A stretch of DNA of 64,000 nt from Alcanivorax sp. S6407. GTDB lineage: Bacteria; Pseudomonadota; Gammaproteobacteria; Pseudomonadales; Alcanivoracaceae. Under the pieces are notes generated by a model that had not been told where the DNA came from, made no database searches, and saw nothing but the letters and a program-made list of their open reading frames with translations. The stretch lies in the NCBI RefSeq assembly GCF_023016115.1, contig NZ_JALKBH010000002.1:124001-188000 (forward strand). The letters run 5' to 3'. Both the position numbers and the translations under genes were made by a program. Below are positions 27,030 to 37,610 of this stretch, piece by piece (the first letter of the stretch is position 1; every line of letters begins with the position of its first letter).

Positions 27030-27301
27030 GAGGGTTCCTTGCTGGTTTTCTGAAGCATGCGTTCCACGCCCTGCTTCCAGTCCGGTAATTGCAGATTCAA
27101 TGAGCTTTCCTGTGCACGACGCCCTGGACGAGAGTAATTTGGCCTAGTGGCGGGCACAGGATAGTCTTCACAGGCGAGTTGATTGTAGAAATGGGAAACC
27201 TGTCGAGGCATTACACGCTCGAGTTCCCAGCCCACCTCACCGCTCTTGCCGAGCAGCAGGATGGTACCTGTTTGTGTGTTCTCTGCCTGCGTCCTTGCCA
27301 C
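27026..27301 (-). pseudogene. rmlD: rmlD remnant with large in-frame internal deletion
   Basis: A 91-codon frame beginning with GTG 5 bases after the rmlB stop. Its N-terminal part, TILLLGKSGEVGWELERV, is the RmlD NAD(P)-binding start. Its end, YPVPATRP followed by [16 protein letters not shown], is the RmlD C-terminus. Roughly 200 residues of the normal 290-300, including the catalytic YxxxK, are missing. The frame survives and ends in ATGA overlapping rmlA. dTDP-4-dehydrorhamnose reductase activity must be lost, so this cluster cannot make dTDP-L-rhamnose by itself. The order rmlB-rmlD-rmlA matches the ancestral rmlBDA(C) operon, later redirected to a 3-amino sugar. Confidence 0.88.
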
Positions 27302-27306
27302 TGTGC

Positions 27307-28386
27307 TCAACCTGCCTTTGATTCGGTTTGTGTGCCGAGGCGTTCGCGCCGGTAACTGCCGTCCTGCACCCGCTGGCACCATTCGCTGTTGTCCAGATAC
27401 CACTGGACGGTCTTGCGGATGCCGGTTTCGAAGGTTTCCTGCGGGGTCCAGCCCAGCTCTCGTTCGATCTTGCTGGCGTCGATGGCGTAGCGCAGGTCGT
27501 GGCCGGGGCGGTCCTGAACGTGGGTGATCAGGTCGTGGTACTGATTCAGGCCGTCGGGCTTGTTGGGTACCAGCTCTTCCAGCAGGTCACAGAGGGTATA
27601 GACCACTTCGATGTTCTGTTTTTCGTTGTGGCCGCCGATGTTGTAGGTCTCCCCCACTTTGCCTTCGGTTGCCACTTTGTAGAGCGCACGGGCATGGTCT
27701 TCCACGTAGAGCCAGTCGCGCACCTGGGTGCCTTGGCCGTACACCGGTAGCGGTTTGCCTTCCAGGGCGTTGAGGATCATCAGCGGGATGAGCTTTTCCG
27801 GGAAGTGGTACGGGCCGTAGTTGTTGGAGCAGTTGGTGATCAGCGTCGGGAAGCCATAGGTGCGCAACCAGGCGCGGACCAGATGATCGGAGCTGGCCTT
27901 GCTGGCCGAGTACGGCGAGCTGGGGGCGTAGGGGGTGGTTTCCGTGAACAGGTCTTCCGGGCCTTCCAGATCGCCGTAGACTTCATCGGTGGAGATATGG
28001 TGGAAGCGGAAGGCCTGCCGGGCGGTTTCGTCCAGGGTGTTCCAGTATTGGCGTGCCGCTTCAAGCAGGGTGTAAGTGCCGATGATGTTGGTTTCCATGA
28101 AGGCCGCCGGGCCGTCGATGGAGCGATCTACGTGGCTCTCTGCCGCCAGATGCATGATGGCATCGGGCTGGTGCCGCTGTAATACCGCATCCAGGGCTGC
28201 GCGATCACAGATATCTACCTGTTCGAAGGCGTAGCGTTCGTTATCACTCACGCTAGCCAGGCTCTCCAGGTTGCCGGCGTAGGTGAGCTTGTCCACATTA
28301 ACGACTCTGTCGTCTGTGTTATCGATGATGTGGCGGATAACGGCAGAGCCGATAAAGCCGGCGCCGCCGGTGACCAGGATTTTCAT
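27307..28386 (-). CDS. rmlB: dTDP-glucose 4,6-dehydratase RmlB
   Basis: Extended SDR enzyme of 359 aa that converts dTDP-glucose to dTDP-4-keto-6-deoxyglucose. It shows the nucleotide motif [11 protein letters not shown] at the start, [16 protein letters not shown], the catalytic [11 protein letters not shown] segment, [15 protein letters not shown] and the C-terminal region [22 protein letters not shown]. The start at 28386 (MKILVTGG) matches RmlB proteins and follows GAAAGAG; the frame extends to 28398. It is the head of the dTDP-sugar block and common precursor enzyme for Fuc3NAc and possibly for a 4-amino sugar. Confidence 0.97.
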   Translation of the reverse strand: MKILVTGGAGFIGSAVIRHIIDNTDDRVVNVDKLTYAGNLESLASVSDNERYAFEQVDICDRAALDAVLQRHQPDAIMHLAAESHVDRSIDGPAAFMETNIIGTYTLLEAARQYWNTLDETARQAFRFHHISTDEVYGDLEGPEDLFTETTPYAPSSPYSASKASSDHLVRAWLRTYGFPTLITNCSNNYGPYHFPEKLIPLMILNALEGKPLPVYGQGTQVRDWLYVEDHARALYKVATEGKVGETYNIGGHNEKQNIEVVYTLCDLLEELVPNKPDGLNQYHDLITHVQDRPGHDLRYAIDASKIERELGWTPQETFETGIRKTVQWYLDNSEWCQRVQDGSYRRERLGTQTESKAG

Positions 28387-28448
28387 GCTCTTTCTCATTC
28401 AAAAACACTTCAGTTTTCAAGAAAAAATACATCCACTCCAAAATGGAT

Positions 28449-30419
28449 CTAATTAGTATTGAAGCTTATCCGATTTTCCTTGATTAATGGCGCGACCACC
28501 TTAACTGCTGCCGAGTTAGACAAGTGATCATCATCATAATAAATTGGCACCCCTTCCCTCTCGATATCGCAAATCACGTCATCACAAAAACCTTGCCATA
28601 CTGATATAAAAGAAACACTGCTAGGTAGTAGCCCAGAAATGAAACGATCAGCCATTCCCGCACGTTGACTGACCTCATCGCGATAAATCCCACCCGGATA
28701 ATCAAGCCCTAAATAACGAGCTAGCGCAGACACATGAGGAACATGAAAACCAGGCTCAGGCACTGAGCCAATAATGACCACATCAATTCGGTTATGCGAC
28801 AACCGTTCCAGAGTCCGTTTTAAAGAGCGCGCGAAAACCTTGAAATTCTCATCATCAGAAATAGAGACACTATAATCATCTTGTAAATACACCTGGTTAG
28901 AGCCGCCGCTCTCAGGCAACGTTCCCGTTAACAATGCTGGCCAGCGCCCGCCTAAAAAAACCGTATCGATGCTTTTTTCTCTTTCAAGCGTATCCCAGAC
29001 TTTATCTTTGAACTCGGCACACTCATCGCTCCTATGCCCATCAAATCTTCTGGCTCCATCCAGTAAAGGGCACCCTCCACTCCAGAACAATGTACCCGCA
29101 CGACCATCCATAAGGCCGGACGCCTCAATAGCTGGACGGATCGCCGCTGCATGACTGTCGCCTATTACCGCATACGTCACAGGCAAATCTGGATCACCAA
29201 AACGACACTCACCCACTTTTTTCAAGCCCGAACATTTAGCACGGAATGGATCAACATCTTCTGCTGCAGCCAACGCTTTACGGGCAGAATCATTCAATCG
29301 TTCCGGAAATCCCTGATAAAAAATGGAAACAAATGAAATAGAGACCAGTCCTGCGGAGACAATTAGAAGCCCCTTTACTCTCGATTTCATTTTTCCACCA
29401 TCTTTTCTCCTGAAAGGGCTCTCTACATATCTCCAAGACGCCCATCCGATCAAAAATGAGAGGAGCAACCCCAAAACTGCTAACTCAAGTTCAAGATGAA
29501 CACTTGCCGTAACGACCCGCAAAGCTGTGAGTATAGGCCAGTGCCAGAGGTATAACGAATAGGACAGAAGACCAACAAAAACCATAAAGCGGGATGATAG
29601 AAGCCTGGACGCCACTAGCGATGTTCCATCACCATGTATAACCAATGCCGCACCAAGACAGGGAAGAAGCGCCACCCATCCGGGAAAGACCATTCCACTA
29701 TCAATGTAAAAAAAAGACAGACAAATCAGAAGTACACCCAAAGCAGGAAGCAGTTCTTTCAAAACACCTTTCTGTACCCTCGGCACGCTTCCTGTCGCTA
29801 AAACTGCGCCAATCGCCAACTCCCAGCCCCTTGCTGGAAGAAGATAATAAGCGACAGAAGGCTTGTTAAGCGACAGCCAAACCCCAAGACCAAAGGCAAG
29901 AATCAAACCAATACTCAAAATGGCCGGCAAAGAGATATTTACCCGCTTCACAAGAATCAGGAAAACCGGAAAAAACAGGTAAAACTGTTCCTCAACACCC
30001 AGTGACCACGTATGCAATAACGGCATAAACTCGGCCGTTGGTGAAAAGTAGCCTGACTGCCCCCAAAAATAAAAGTTTGAAACTGAAAGCAACGCAGCAA
30101 TAGCAGACTTTGAAGTATTGACCGCCTGATCTGGAAGACTGATAGCCTGAAACAATATGACTGTCACAAAAAGAACAACCAATAATGCAGGAACAATCCT
30201 TCTTATTCGCCTTTCATAAAACCGAGAAAATGAAAACCCACCCCGATCCACTTCATTTATTATAATCTTCGAAATCAGATACCCGCTAATAACAAAAAAA
30301 ATATCAACACCAACAAACCCGCCTGGCAACCAGTCCGCTCCAGCATGAAAAATCATAACGGGCAAGACTGCCAGCGCACGCAGACCATCAATATCCGCTC
30401 GGTATTTTAATTCGGGCAT
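28449..30419 (-). CDS. Acyltransferase-3 / SGNH fusion (sugar O-acyltransferase)
   Basis: Second OafA-like fusion, 656 aa from the ATG at 30419 (the frame extends 11 codons upstream, but family proteins start near YRADIDGLRALAV). The N-terminal membrane domain contains GGFVGVDIFFVISGYLI, RRIRRIVPALLVV and LHTWSLGVEEQFYLFFP. The C-terminal SGNH domain has TYAVIGDSHAAAI with the nucleophile and DDDHLSNSAA with the catalytic Asp/His. Predicted to acetylate polysaccharide hydroxyls at the periplasmic face. It is clearly diverged from the 11.0 kb copy, so the two probably modify different positions. It stands between rmlB and the UDP-sugar epimerase gene. Confidence 0.88.
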   Translation of the reverse strand: MPELKYRADIDGLRALAVLPVMIFHAGADWLPGGFVGVDIFFVISGYLISKIIINEVDRGGFSFSRFYERRIRRIVPALLVVLFVTVILFQAISLPDQAVNTSKSAIAALLSVSNFYFWGQSGYFSPTAEFMPLLHTWSLGVEEQFYLFFPVFLILVKRVNISLPAILSIGLILAFGLGVWLSLNKPSVAYYLLPARGWELAIGAVLATGSVPRVQKGVLKELLPALGVLLICLSFFYIDSGMVFPGWVALLPCLGAALVIHGDGTSLVASRLLSSRFMVFVGLLSYSLYLWHWPILTALRVVTASVHLELELAVLGLLLSFLIGWASWRYVESPFRRKDGGKMKSRVKGLLIVSAGLVSISFVSIFYQGFPERLNDSARKALAAAEDVDPFRAKCSGLKKVGECRFGDPDLPVTYAVIGDSHAAAIRPAIEASGLMDGRAGTLFWSGGCPLLDGARRFDGHRSDECAEFKDKVWDTLEREKSIDTVFLGGRWPALLTGTLPESGGSNQVYLQDDYSVSISDDENFKVFARSLKRTLERLSHNRIDVVIIGSVPEPGFHVPHVSALARYLGLDYPGGIYRDEVSQRAGMADRFISGLLPSSVSFISVWQGFCDDVICDIEREGVPIYYDDDHLSNSAAVKVVAPLIKENRISFNTN

Positions 30420-30518
30420 GCCACAAAATCCTGATTCAATTTTCAAAGCCAAATAATTATTAACGGCTTGGTTTCTCTCGATTCAGTTTGAACAGGCCAA
30501 ACTGACAACTGTTATTAA

Positions 30519-31550
<1,032 letters not shown>

Positions 31551-31575
31551 GGGGGTTCCGTTTGTTTGTTCGTTT

Positions 31576-31793
31576 ACAAGCTGCGAGCTTCTAGCTGCGA
31601 GCTACGAGCCTTGAGCTGCAAGGAAAATCGAAAGCGGGCTTCGCCCTGGCCCTTCGGGCCCCGCCTTCGGCGGTTCGCACCTCAAGTGGTGCTCCTACAG
31701 GGGCTCTGCTGCTTGCCTGTTGTAGGAGCGGTGGTTCCACCGCGATGTGTTGCGGCAGCAGCCCTTTTCGCGGTCGAACGACCGCTCCTACAG
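31576..31793. repeat. Repeat island between wbpP- and tviB-like genes
   Basis: A heptamer array (CAAGCTG, CGAGCTT, CTAGCTG, CGAGCTA) at 31577-31623 is followed by GGAAAATCGAAAGC. Then come GC-rich stems at 31645-31710 and two palindromes of the GGAGCGGTGGTTCCACCGC type (31726-31744) or similar. The array lies 26 bases upstream of the epimerase start. Confidence 0.7.
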
Positions 31794-33068
31794 TTATAGC
31801 CTCAGGTCTACCTCCTCCTTCGGGAGGGTGTATTTCAGGTCGTAGAGGATGTGTTCCGGTTTGCCGTGGGCGCGGATGGCTTTTGTGCCCATGGCTTTGA
31901 ATTGCTTGTGGCCGACGGCGAGCAGGATGGCGTCGTAGGCGCCCTGCTCTGGTTGTGCCACAGGGGTGATGCCGTATTCGTGTTCGGATTCTGCCGGGTT
32001 GATCCAGGGGTCGTGTACGTCGACCTGGATGTTGTAGTCCTGCAGTTCCTTGATGACGTCCACTACCCGGGTGTTGCGCAGGTCCGGGCAGTTTTCCTTG
32101 AAGGTGAGGCCCATGACCAGTACGCGGGCACCGTTGACCTGGATGCTGCGGGCGAGCATGGCCTTGACCAGTTCGCTGGCCACGTGGCGGCCCATGCCGT
32201 CGTTGATGCGGCGGCCGGAGAGGATGATTTCCGGGTGGTAGCCGATGGCCTGTGCCTTGTGGGTGAGGTAGTACGGGTCCACGCCGATGCAGTGGCCGCC
32301 GACCAGGCCGGGGCGGAACGGCAGGAAGTTCCATTTGGTGCCGGCAGCCTGCAGCACTTCTTCGGTGTCGATGCCCATGCGGCTGAAGATCATGGACAAC
32401 TCGTTGATCAGGGCGATGTTCAGGTCACGCTGGGTGTTTTCGATCACCTTGGCGGCTTCGGCCACGCGGATGCTGGAGGCCTTGTGGGTGCCGGCGGTGA
32501 TGATGGAGCGGTAGAGGCTGTCTACGGTTTCGGCGATGTCCGGGGTGGAGCCGGAGGTCACCTTGGTGATGGTGGTGACGCGGTGTTCCTTGTCGCCCGG
32601 GTTGATGCGCTCGGGGCTGTAGCCGGCGAAGAAGTCCTGGTTAAAGGTGAGGCCGGAGACCTGCTCCAGTACCGGCACGCAGTCTTCTTCAGTGGCGCCG
32701 GGGTAGACGGTGGATTCGTAGATGACGATGTCGCCCTGCTTCAAGGTCTTGCCGATGGTTTCGGAGGCCTTGATCAGCGGGGTGAGGTCCGGGCGTTTGT
32801 GCTCATCGATGGGGGTGGGCACGGTGACGATGTAGACGTTGCAGTCGTTCAGGGCGGCTGGATCGGCGCTGAAGGTCAGCTGGGTGGCGCTGGCCAGCTC
32901 GGTGTCGTCCACTTCCAGGGTGTCATCGTGGCCGTTGTTCAGGGCGTCGATGCGCGGCTGGTTGATGTCGAAGCCGACCACCGGGCGGTGTTTGCCGAAT
33001 TCTACCGCCAGCGGTAATCCCACGTAGCCCAGGCCGATGACGGCGAGTTTGATGTCTTGTTGTTCCAT
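31794..33068 (-). CDS. tviB: UDP-N-acetyl-hexosamine 6-dehydrogenase (TviB/WbpO-type)
   Basis: Nucleotide-sugar dehydrogenase, 424 aa, oxidising C6 of UDP-GlcNAc or UDP-GalNAc to the uronate with NAD. The N-terminal motif is [35 protein letters not shown], the central [22 protein letters not shown], the catalytic-Cys segment [13 protein letters not shown] and the C-terminal [10 protein letters not shown] follow. The start is the ATG at 33068; the frame is open further upstream only because it reads through REP palindromes (encoding CRSLARKA). The gene ends a few bases from a repeat island. Together with the adjacent epimerase this supplies a HexNAcA sugar, expected to give the polymer negative charge. 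Confidence 0.92.
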   Translation of the reverse strand: MEQQDIKLAVIGLGYVGLPLAVEFGKHRPVVGFDINQPRIDALNNGHDDTLEVDDTELASATQLTFSADPAALNDCNVYIVTVPTPIDEHKRPDLTPLIKASETIGKTLKQGDIVIYESTVYPGATEEDCVPVLEQVSGLTFNQDFFAGYSPERINPGDKEHRVTTITKVTSGSTPDIAETVDSLYRSIITAGTHKASSIRVAEAAKVIENTQRDLNIALINELSMIFSRMGIDTEEVLQAAGTKWNFLPFRPGLVGGHCIGVDPYYLTHKAQAIGYHPEIILSGRRINDGMGRHVASELVKAMLARSIQVNGARVLVMGLTFKENCPDLRNTRVVDVIKELQDYNIQVDVHDPWINPAESEHEYGITPVAQPEQGAYDAILLAVGHKQFKAMGTKAIRAHGKPEHILYDLKYTLPKEEVDLRL

Positions 33069-33139
33069 TTCGTCTCTCTGCCCGGCGGTGTGCCGGTTTG
33101 TGTTCGGTTGTTCGTTGCGGCCTTTTGCCCCGGCCAGCG

Positions 33140-33521
33140 GCCTCATCGCCTTGCGAGCAAGGCTCCTACAGGGTGTACGCTTTCCTGTTCTTGCAGGAGC
33201 GGTGGTTCCACTGCGATTTCCTGGTTTTCTGTCATTTCGAGGTGGAACCACCGCTCCTACATAAATTCGTGGCCATCTCGGGGCGCATTGTAGTTTCGGT
33301 TTTGCATATGCGCCTCCCTCAAATGGGGGATGGCGGCTGTTTGATCATTTTTCCCGGCGCGGTGGTTGCTCCGCGGCTTTCTGTCGCTTCGCGGTGGAAC
33401 CAACGCTCCTACAAAAAACCTTCGCCTGCGGGCATACCCTGACGAGCACTGAGGGCTCCTACGGTTTTGTCTTTCCTTGTAGCTTGTAGCTTGTAGCTTG
33501 AGGCTTGCAGCTCAAAGCTGC
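33140..33521. repeat. Repeat island upstream of tviB and at the wzc 3' end
   Basis: The gap 33069-33527 has no gene. It contains a REP core (CCTTGCGAGCAAGG, 33150-33163), GGAGCGGTGGTTCCACTGCG modules in both directions (33197-33216 and 33240-33259), a degenerate copy near 33359-33412, and a heptamer array (CTTGTAG three times, then CTTGAGG, CTTGCAG, CTCAAAG) at 33476-33521. The array ends 7 bases from the wzc stop codon. Confidence 0.75.
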
Positions 33522-33527
33522 TTTGCC

Positions 33528-35744
33528 TCAATCGCTGGTTTTGCCGTATTCATAGGCGTAGTAGCCGTATTCGTTGGTGGCGCGGCGTTCCATGCAGTTG
33601 AGGATGGCACCTTTGATTTCCACCTTGTTCTGGGCGAAGCGGGTGAGCGCGGCATCCACTTCTTTTACCGAGTTCACCCCGAAGCGGGTGACCAGCAGAC
33701 TGCTGCCGGCCAGTTGACCGACGATGGCGGCATCGGTGACCGCCAGTACTGGCGGGGTATCCACCAGGATCAGGTCGTAATCTTCGCTGAGCGAGTTCAT
33801 CAGGGTTTTGAAACGCTCGTGCATCAGCAGCTCAGAGGGGTTCGGTGGCGCCTTGCCGCGAGCGATAAAGTCCAGATTATCGATACTGGATGACTGGATG
33901 ATGTCTTCCTTGCTGCTTTGACCGGAAAGATACGCTGAAAGCCCGGTCTTGTTGTCTGACTGAAAGTAACGGTGCAGGTGGCCCTTGCGCATGTCCGCAT
34001 CAATAACCAATACGCGCTGGCCAGTTTGTGCCAGCACGGCCCCCAGGTTGGCGGAGACGAATGACTTGCCCACTTCCGGGCTGGGGCCAGTGATCATCAG
34101 GATCTTGTTCTCGGCATCCATCATGGCGAAGTGCAGGCTGGTACGCAGGCTGCGCAGGGCTTCGATGGCCAGGTCGGTGGGGTCGTCCTGTGCCAGCAAC
34201 GGGATGGGTGTTGCAGCTTCCTTGAGCTTGCGGCTCCGGCGTTGCTTGAGGTCCGTTACCCGATTGGCTTTTACCTGCTTTTCGGACAGGGGAATGGTGG
34301 CGTATACCGATACGCCCTGCTCTTCCAGCCGCTCCGGGGATTCAATGCCCTTTTTGAGCAACGCCTGCAGCAGCACAATGGCTGCTGAACCCGCTGCGCC
34401 AAGGAACGCGGCAATCAGTGCGATGATAGCTTTTTTCGGCTTGATGGGGGCCGGCTGGACCAGCGCCTTGTCGATGATGCGCACGCTGCCCACCGTACCG
34501 GCCTTGAGAATACGTAGTTCCTGGACCTTGTTGAGCAGCCCCACATAAATCTGCTGGGTGACTTCCACATCGCGCATGAGCCGGAGGATTTCCTGCTGGG
34601 TTTCCGGCAGTTCCTTGATCTGGCTATCCAGTGATTTTTTCTGTTCTATCAGGGACGCCTTCTGGCGCAGCAGGCTCTGGTAGGTCGGGTGCTCGCGGGT
34701 AAAGCGGGTAGCAATCTCCCCTTCTTTCGCCTTCAGCTCGTTGATTTTGGCTTCGATGGCGACGCTGCGCTCCAGCACGGATTGGGTTTCCATGCTCAGG
34801 TCCACGGATTCGCTTTGCAGACGATAGGCGTTGAGCTTTTCTTCGAACTCGGTGAGCTTGTCTTTCACCTTGGGTAGCTGCTTGTCGAGGAATTCCAGGC
34901 TGTTCTCGGCTTCGGCGGAGCGGCGTTTCACGTTCTGCAGCAGGTAGGCTTCACTGATGGCATCCAGGGTGGTTTTGATGCGTGCCTTGCTGGGGCCGGT
35001 CATGGTGAGGCTGAGCATGCCAGTCTTGCCCACTTCACGGATAGCGATGGCGCCGCGCAGGCCATTGATGGCGGCTACGTCGGTGAGCTTGATCAGGGTC
35101 AGGGGCTCATTGCCGAATTGCCATTCGTTGATTTCCAGCTGGATGCTGCCGTCTTCGCTTTGCAGCGTTTCACCGGCGGGCGCCGTGGCGACAAGATCCT
35201 CCCCCAGGTAGAGAGCCGGGTTGCCGTTTTGTTCCAGCAGGGTAAAGGCCCTGCCTTGCAGGCGCTCGGGGACGGTAAAGCTGCTGACGGTGACGAAGGT
35301 TTCGCTGTCACGGTAGCCGGCGAACAGCGGTTTGGGTACAAACGCCGGGGCCGGATCCGGGGCCATGAAGCGACCGATATAACGGGGGCGATCCGGGGCC
35401 ACGACGATGTTCATCTTCAGTTGTTCGATGACGTCGCTGAGTACCATGCGGGAACGCAGGATCTCGATTTCCGCGGCGGCGGAGGCTTCCTGATCGAAGA
35501 TCTGGTTCAGTTCCGACAGGCCCGGTACGCCGCTGCTTTTCTTTTCGATCTGCAGCAGGGTGTCGCCCTTGTAGATTGGCGTGGCAAACATGCCGTACAG
35601 CGTGCCCAGCGCCAGCGCCAGCAGTGCGGTGAGGATGATCAGCCATTTGTTGTCCAGCAGGATGCCGAACAGATAGCCGAAGTCGATATCACCGTCCGTG
35701 GCGTTGTTCTGGTGCCGGTTTGTCATGGTGCTGTTGTCTGCCAT
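33528..35744 (-). CDS. wzc: Polysaccharide co-polymerase and tyrosine autokinase Wzc
   Basis: Inner-membrane BY-kinase of 738 aa. The Wzz-like N-terminal part has a first membrane segment (about 32-51), a long periplasmic coiled-coil region (about 260-410) and a second membrane segment (about 437-460, after QPAPIKPKKAI). The C-terminal cytoplasmic kinase has Walker A in ITGPSPEVGKSFVSANLG, Walker A' VLVIDADMRKGHLHRYF and Walker B LILVDTPPVLAVTDA. The Tyr-rich tail EYGYYAYEYG is the autophosphorylation cluster. Wzc controls polymer length and export with Wza and is dephosphorylated by Wzb, all encoded here in order. A sign of a high-molecular-weight group-1-like capsule or exopolysaccharide. 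Confidence 0.95.
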   Translation of the reverse strand: MADNSTMTNRHQNNATDGDIDFGYLFGILLDNKWLIILTALLALALGTLYGMFATPIYKGDTLLQIEKKSSGVPGLSELNQIFDQEASAAAEIEILRSRMVLSDVIEQLKMNIVVAPDRPRYIGRFMAPDPAPAFVPKPLFAGYRDSETFVTVSSFTVPERLQGRAFTLLEQNGNPALYLGEDLVATAPAGETLQSEDGSIQLEINEWQFGNEPLTLIKLTDVAAINGLRGAIAIREVGKTGMLSLTMTGPSKARIKTTLDAISEAYLLQNVKRRSAEAENSLEFLDKQLPKVKDKLTEFEEKLNAYRLQSESVDLSMETQSVLERSVAIEAKINELKAKEGEIATRFTREHPTYQSLLRQKASLIEQKKSLDSQIKELPETQQEILRLMRDVEVTQQIYVGLLNKVQELRILKAGTVGSVRIIDKALVQPAPIKPKKAIIALIAAFLGAAGSAAIVLLQALLKKGIESPERLEEQGVSVYATIPLSEKQVKANRVTDLKQRRSRKLKEAATPIPLLAQDDPTDLAIEALRSLRTSLHFAMMDAENKILMITGPSPEVGKSFVSANLGAVLAQTGQRVLVIDADMRKGHLHRYFQSDNKTGLSAYLSGQSSKEDIIQSSSIDNLDFIARGKAPPNPSELLMHERFKTLMNSLSEDYDLILVDTPPVLAVTDAAIVGQLAGSSLLVTRFGVNSVKEVDAALTRFAQNKVEIKGAILNCMERRATNEYGYYAYEYGKTSD

Positions 35745-35763
35745 TCAATCGATATCCGTTATT

Positions 35764-36026
35764 AAGCTACGAGCTTTGAGCTGCGAGCTACAAGCCTCAA
35801 GCTGCAAGGGAAGTCAAAGGCGGGGTACCGCCCGGTTCACCATGCGAGCATGGGTTATTCGCTCCGCTCCCCCCCTTCGGGGCCGTCCTTCGGACGGATC
35901 GCCTTGCGAGCAAGGCTCCTACAGGGTGTCCGCTTTCCTGTTTATGTAGGAGCGGTGGTTCCACCGCGCTTTTCGCTTTTCTTTCATTTCGCTGTCGCGC
36001 CCGGTGGGCATACCGGGCGACCGCTC
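35764..36026. repeat. Repeat island between wzc and wzb
   Basis: A heptamer array (AAGCTAC, GAGCTTT, GAGCTGC, GAGCTAC, AAGCCTC, AAGCTGC) at 35764-35808 is followed by GGGAAGTCAAAGGC, a REP core (CCTTGCGAGCAAGG, 35901-35914) and a GGAGCGGTGGTTCCACCGC palindrome (35948-35966). The array starts 20 bases upstream of the wzc start, so the wzc ribosome-binding region is next to it. The island interrupts the wza-wzb-wzc gene set. Confidence 0.75.
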
Positions 36027-36461
36027 CTAAAGCTTTTCTGACCAAGCTTTTGCTGCGGCCTGCATCATTGGGTAGATTCTTTCGAACGCATCGCGGCCTC
36101 TTTTATACGGGTCCGGGATGTCGTGTTTGCCGTTCCAGTGACTCAGCAGGAACGTTTTGCCGCTGGCTTCCGGGAATTTCTGGCTGAGCCGGTCTTTCTG
36201 GCGGCCCTCCATCACCAGGATCAGGTCGCTGTCGCGGCACATTTCGCTGGTGAGCTTGCGGGCGATGTGCTCGCCGCACGCCAGGCCGTTCTGCTCTGCC
36301 ACGGCCCGTGCCGTGGGTTCCATGTCCTGCCCTTCCAGGCCAACCAGGCCTGCGGAGGCGATGGTCAGGCCAGGCTTCAGCTCATTCAACATAGCCGCGA
36401 CCGTCGGGCTGCGGCAGATATTGCCGTCGCACACCACCATGACTCGTTGGAATATCCCCAT
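36027..36461 (-). CDS. wzb: Low-molecular-weight protein-tyrosine phosphatase Wzb
   Basis: A 144-aa cytoplasmic phosphatase that dephosphorylates the Wzc tyrosine tail. The P-loop VVCDGNICRSP carries the CX5R motif at the N-terminus. The general-acid segment is DIPDPYKRG. The ATG at 36461 overlaps the wza stop as TAATG, fixing the start; the open frame upstream is within wza. Complete and normal length. Confidence 0.95.
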   Translation of the reverse strand: MGIFQRVMVVCDGNICRSPTVAAMLNELKPGLTIASAGLVGLEGQDMEPTARAVAEQNGLACGEHIARKLTSEMCRDSDLILVMEGRQKDRLSQKFPEASGKTFLLSHWNGKHDIPDPYKRGRDAFERIYPMMQAAAKAWSEKL

Positions 36462-37588
36462 TATTCGCTGAGGATCTCTTCGGTTCTTACCCCGAGAAGC
36501 AGGGTTGTCATCGAAGGCACCAGCAAGCGGAGCACCCGGTTCCACTTCACTAGCGGCGCTGCTGTGACGTAAACGATGTCCCGCTCCTGCAGACGAAAAC
36601 TGTCCGCCAGTACCAGCGCCGCGGCGTCCTTGGCATTGAGCTGGTAGATGTCGATACCGTGCTCAGCATCGGCTGGCGCCTTGCGAAATACGAATACCCC
36701 GGAGGCATCGGATTCCTGCTGATTGAAGCTGCCGTTTTCCGCCAGCGCTTCCGCCAGGGTCAGGCCATTGCGGCCCATCTGCAGGCTCGCCGCCTCCCCC
36801 ACTTCACCCAATACAAACACCTTGGCATCGGTCACCGGGTTCACGTTGATCACGTCGTTTGGTTGCAGCAGTACGTTCTGGCTGGTGTTGCCGTACTGGT
36901 AGATGTCACGCAATGAAAGGCGGTAGTCCTTGCCGTTGCGGGTCAGCACCACGCTGCTCCAGTCTGCTGCTGGCGTCAGGCCACCGGCTTCGCCGATGGC
37001 ATCAATCAGGCGGGTGGGCACATTGGTGACCGGGAACAGGCCGGGCTCATCCACTTCGCCGGTGACGTAGATTTTCTTGTTGCGGAAGGCCGCCACGGAG
37101 ACATCTACCTGCGGGTCTTCAATATAGCGGGACAGGCGCTGGGTGATCATGTCGCGAATCTCGGTGACCTTCTGGCCTTCCACATTCACGATGCCCACGT
37201 AGGGGTAAAAAATGGTGCCGTCGTTATGCACCCAGTTACCGGATTCGGCGGAGCTGCGCAGGGAGCCAGCGGGAATGGTCAGTTCCGGGTGATCCCAGAC
37301 GGTAATCTGCAAGACATCACCGGGGCCCACCTGGTAATCATATTCTTCATCGGACAGATCGATTTCTGCGGGCACACCGCGATCAACCGGGTGGATGTCC
37401 TGCTTTTTCAGGATAGCCGTACCAATGGCATGCACTTCCACCACATCCGGCAGGGGCTCGCCTTCGGAGATTTCATCTTCATCCAGGAACCAGCCGGGTG
37501 TCGGAGAATGGTAGGCGCCGGGCACGATGGTGCAGCCGGCCATCAGGGCCAGTGCCAATACCAGAATATATTTAACCGATGCGTTCAT
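36461..37588 (-). CDS. wza: Outer-membrane polysaccharide export lipoprotein Wza
   Basis: A 375-aa secreted lipoprotein. The signal peptide ends in the lipobox LALMAGC, giving an acylated Cys near residue 19. The polysaccharide-export (Poly_export) domain is visible as YQVGPGDVLQITVWDHPEL, then SLBB-type repeats around VYVTGEVDEPGLFPV-like text (IYVTGEVDEPGLF) and VFVLGEVGEAASLQMGR. Wza forms the outer-membrane octameric exit channel. Start taken at the ATG at 37588 with GAAGG upstream; the in-frame ATG at 37600 is possible. Coupled to wzb by a one-base overlap, and 22 bases downstream of wzi. Confidence 0.94.
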   Translation of the reverse strand: MNASVKYILVLALALMAGCTIVPGAYHSPTPGWFLDEDEISEGEPLPDVVEVHAIGTAILKKQDIHPVDRGVPAEIDLSDEEYDYQVGPGDVLQITVWDHPELTIPAGSLRSSAESGNWVHNDGTIFYPYVGIVNVEGQKVTEIRDMITQRLSRYIEDPQVDVSVAAFRNKKIYVTGEVDEPGLFPVTNVPTRLIDAIGEAGGLTPAADWSSVVLTRNGKDYRLSLRDIYQYGNTSQNVLLQPNDVINVNPVTDAKVFVLGEVGEAASLQMGRNGLTLAEALAENGSFNQQESDASGVFVFRKAPADAEHGIDIYQLNAKDAAALVLADSFRLQERDIVYVTAAPLVKWNRVLRLLVPSMTTLLLGVRTEEILSE

Positions 37589-37610
37589 TACTGCCTTCAT
37601 TATTCTGTAT

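Noticed and set aside
33000-33008. CTACCGCC (reverse of the ops core GGCGGTAG)
   Set aside because: It lies within the tviB-type coding sequence and is not in a leader region; no surrounding JUMPstart sequence.
31851-33017. Long plus-strand ORF (388 codons) opposite the tviB-type gene
   Set aside because: The minus strand encodes a complete dehydrogenase with all motifs. The plus-strand product is Val/Gly/Asp-rich shadow text.
33069-33251. N-terminal extension of the tviB-type protein and similar extensions elsewhere
   Set aside because: The extra residues (CRSLARKA and like text) are translations of REP palindromes. The same peptide appears in several unrelated islands, so it is not coding.
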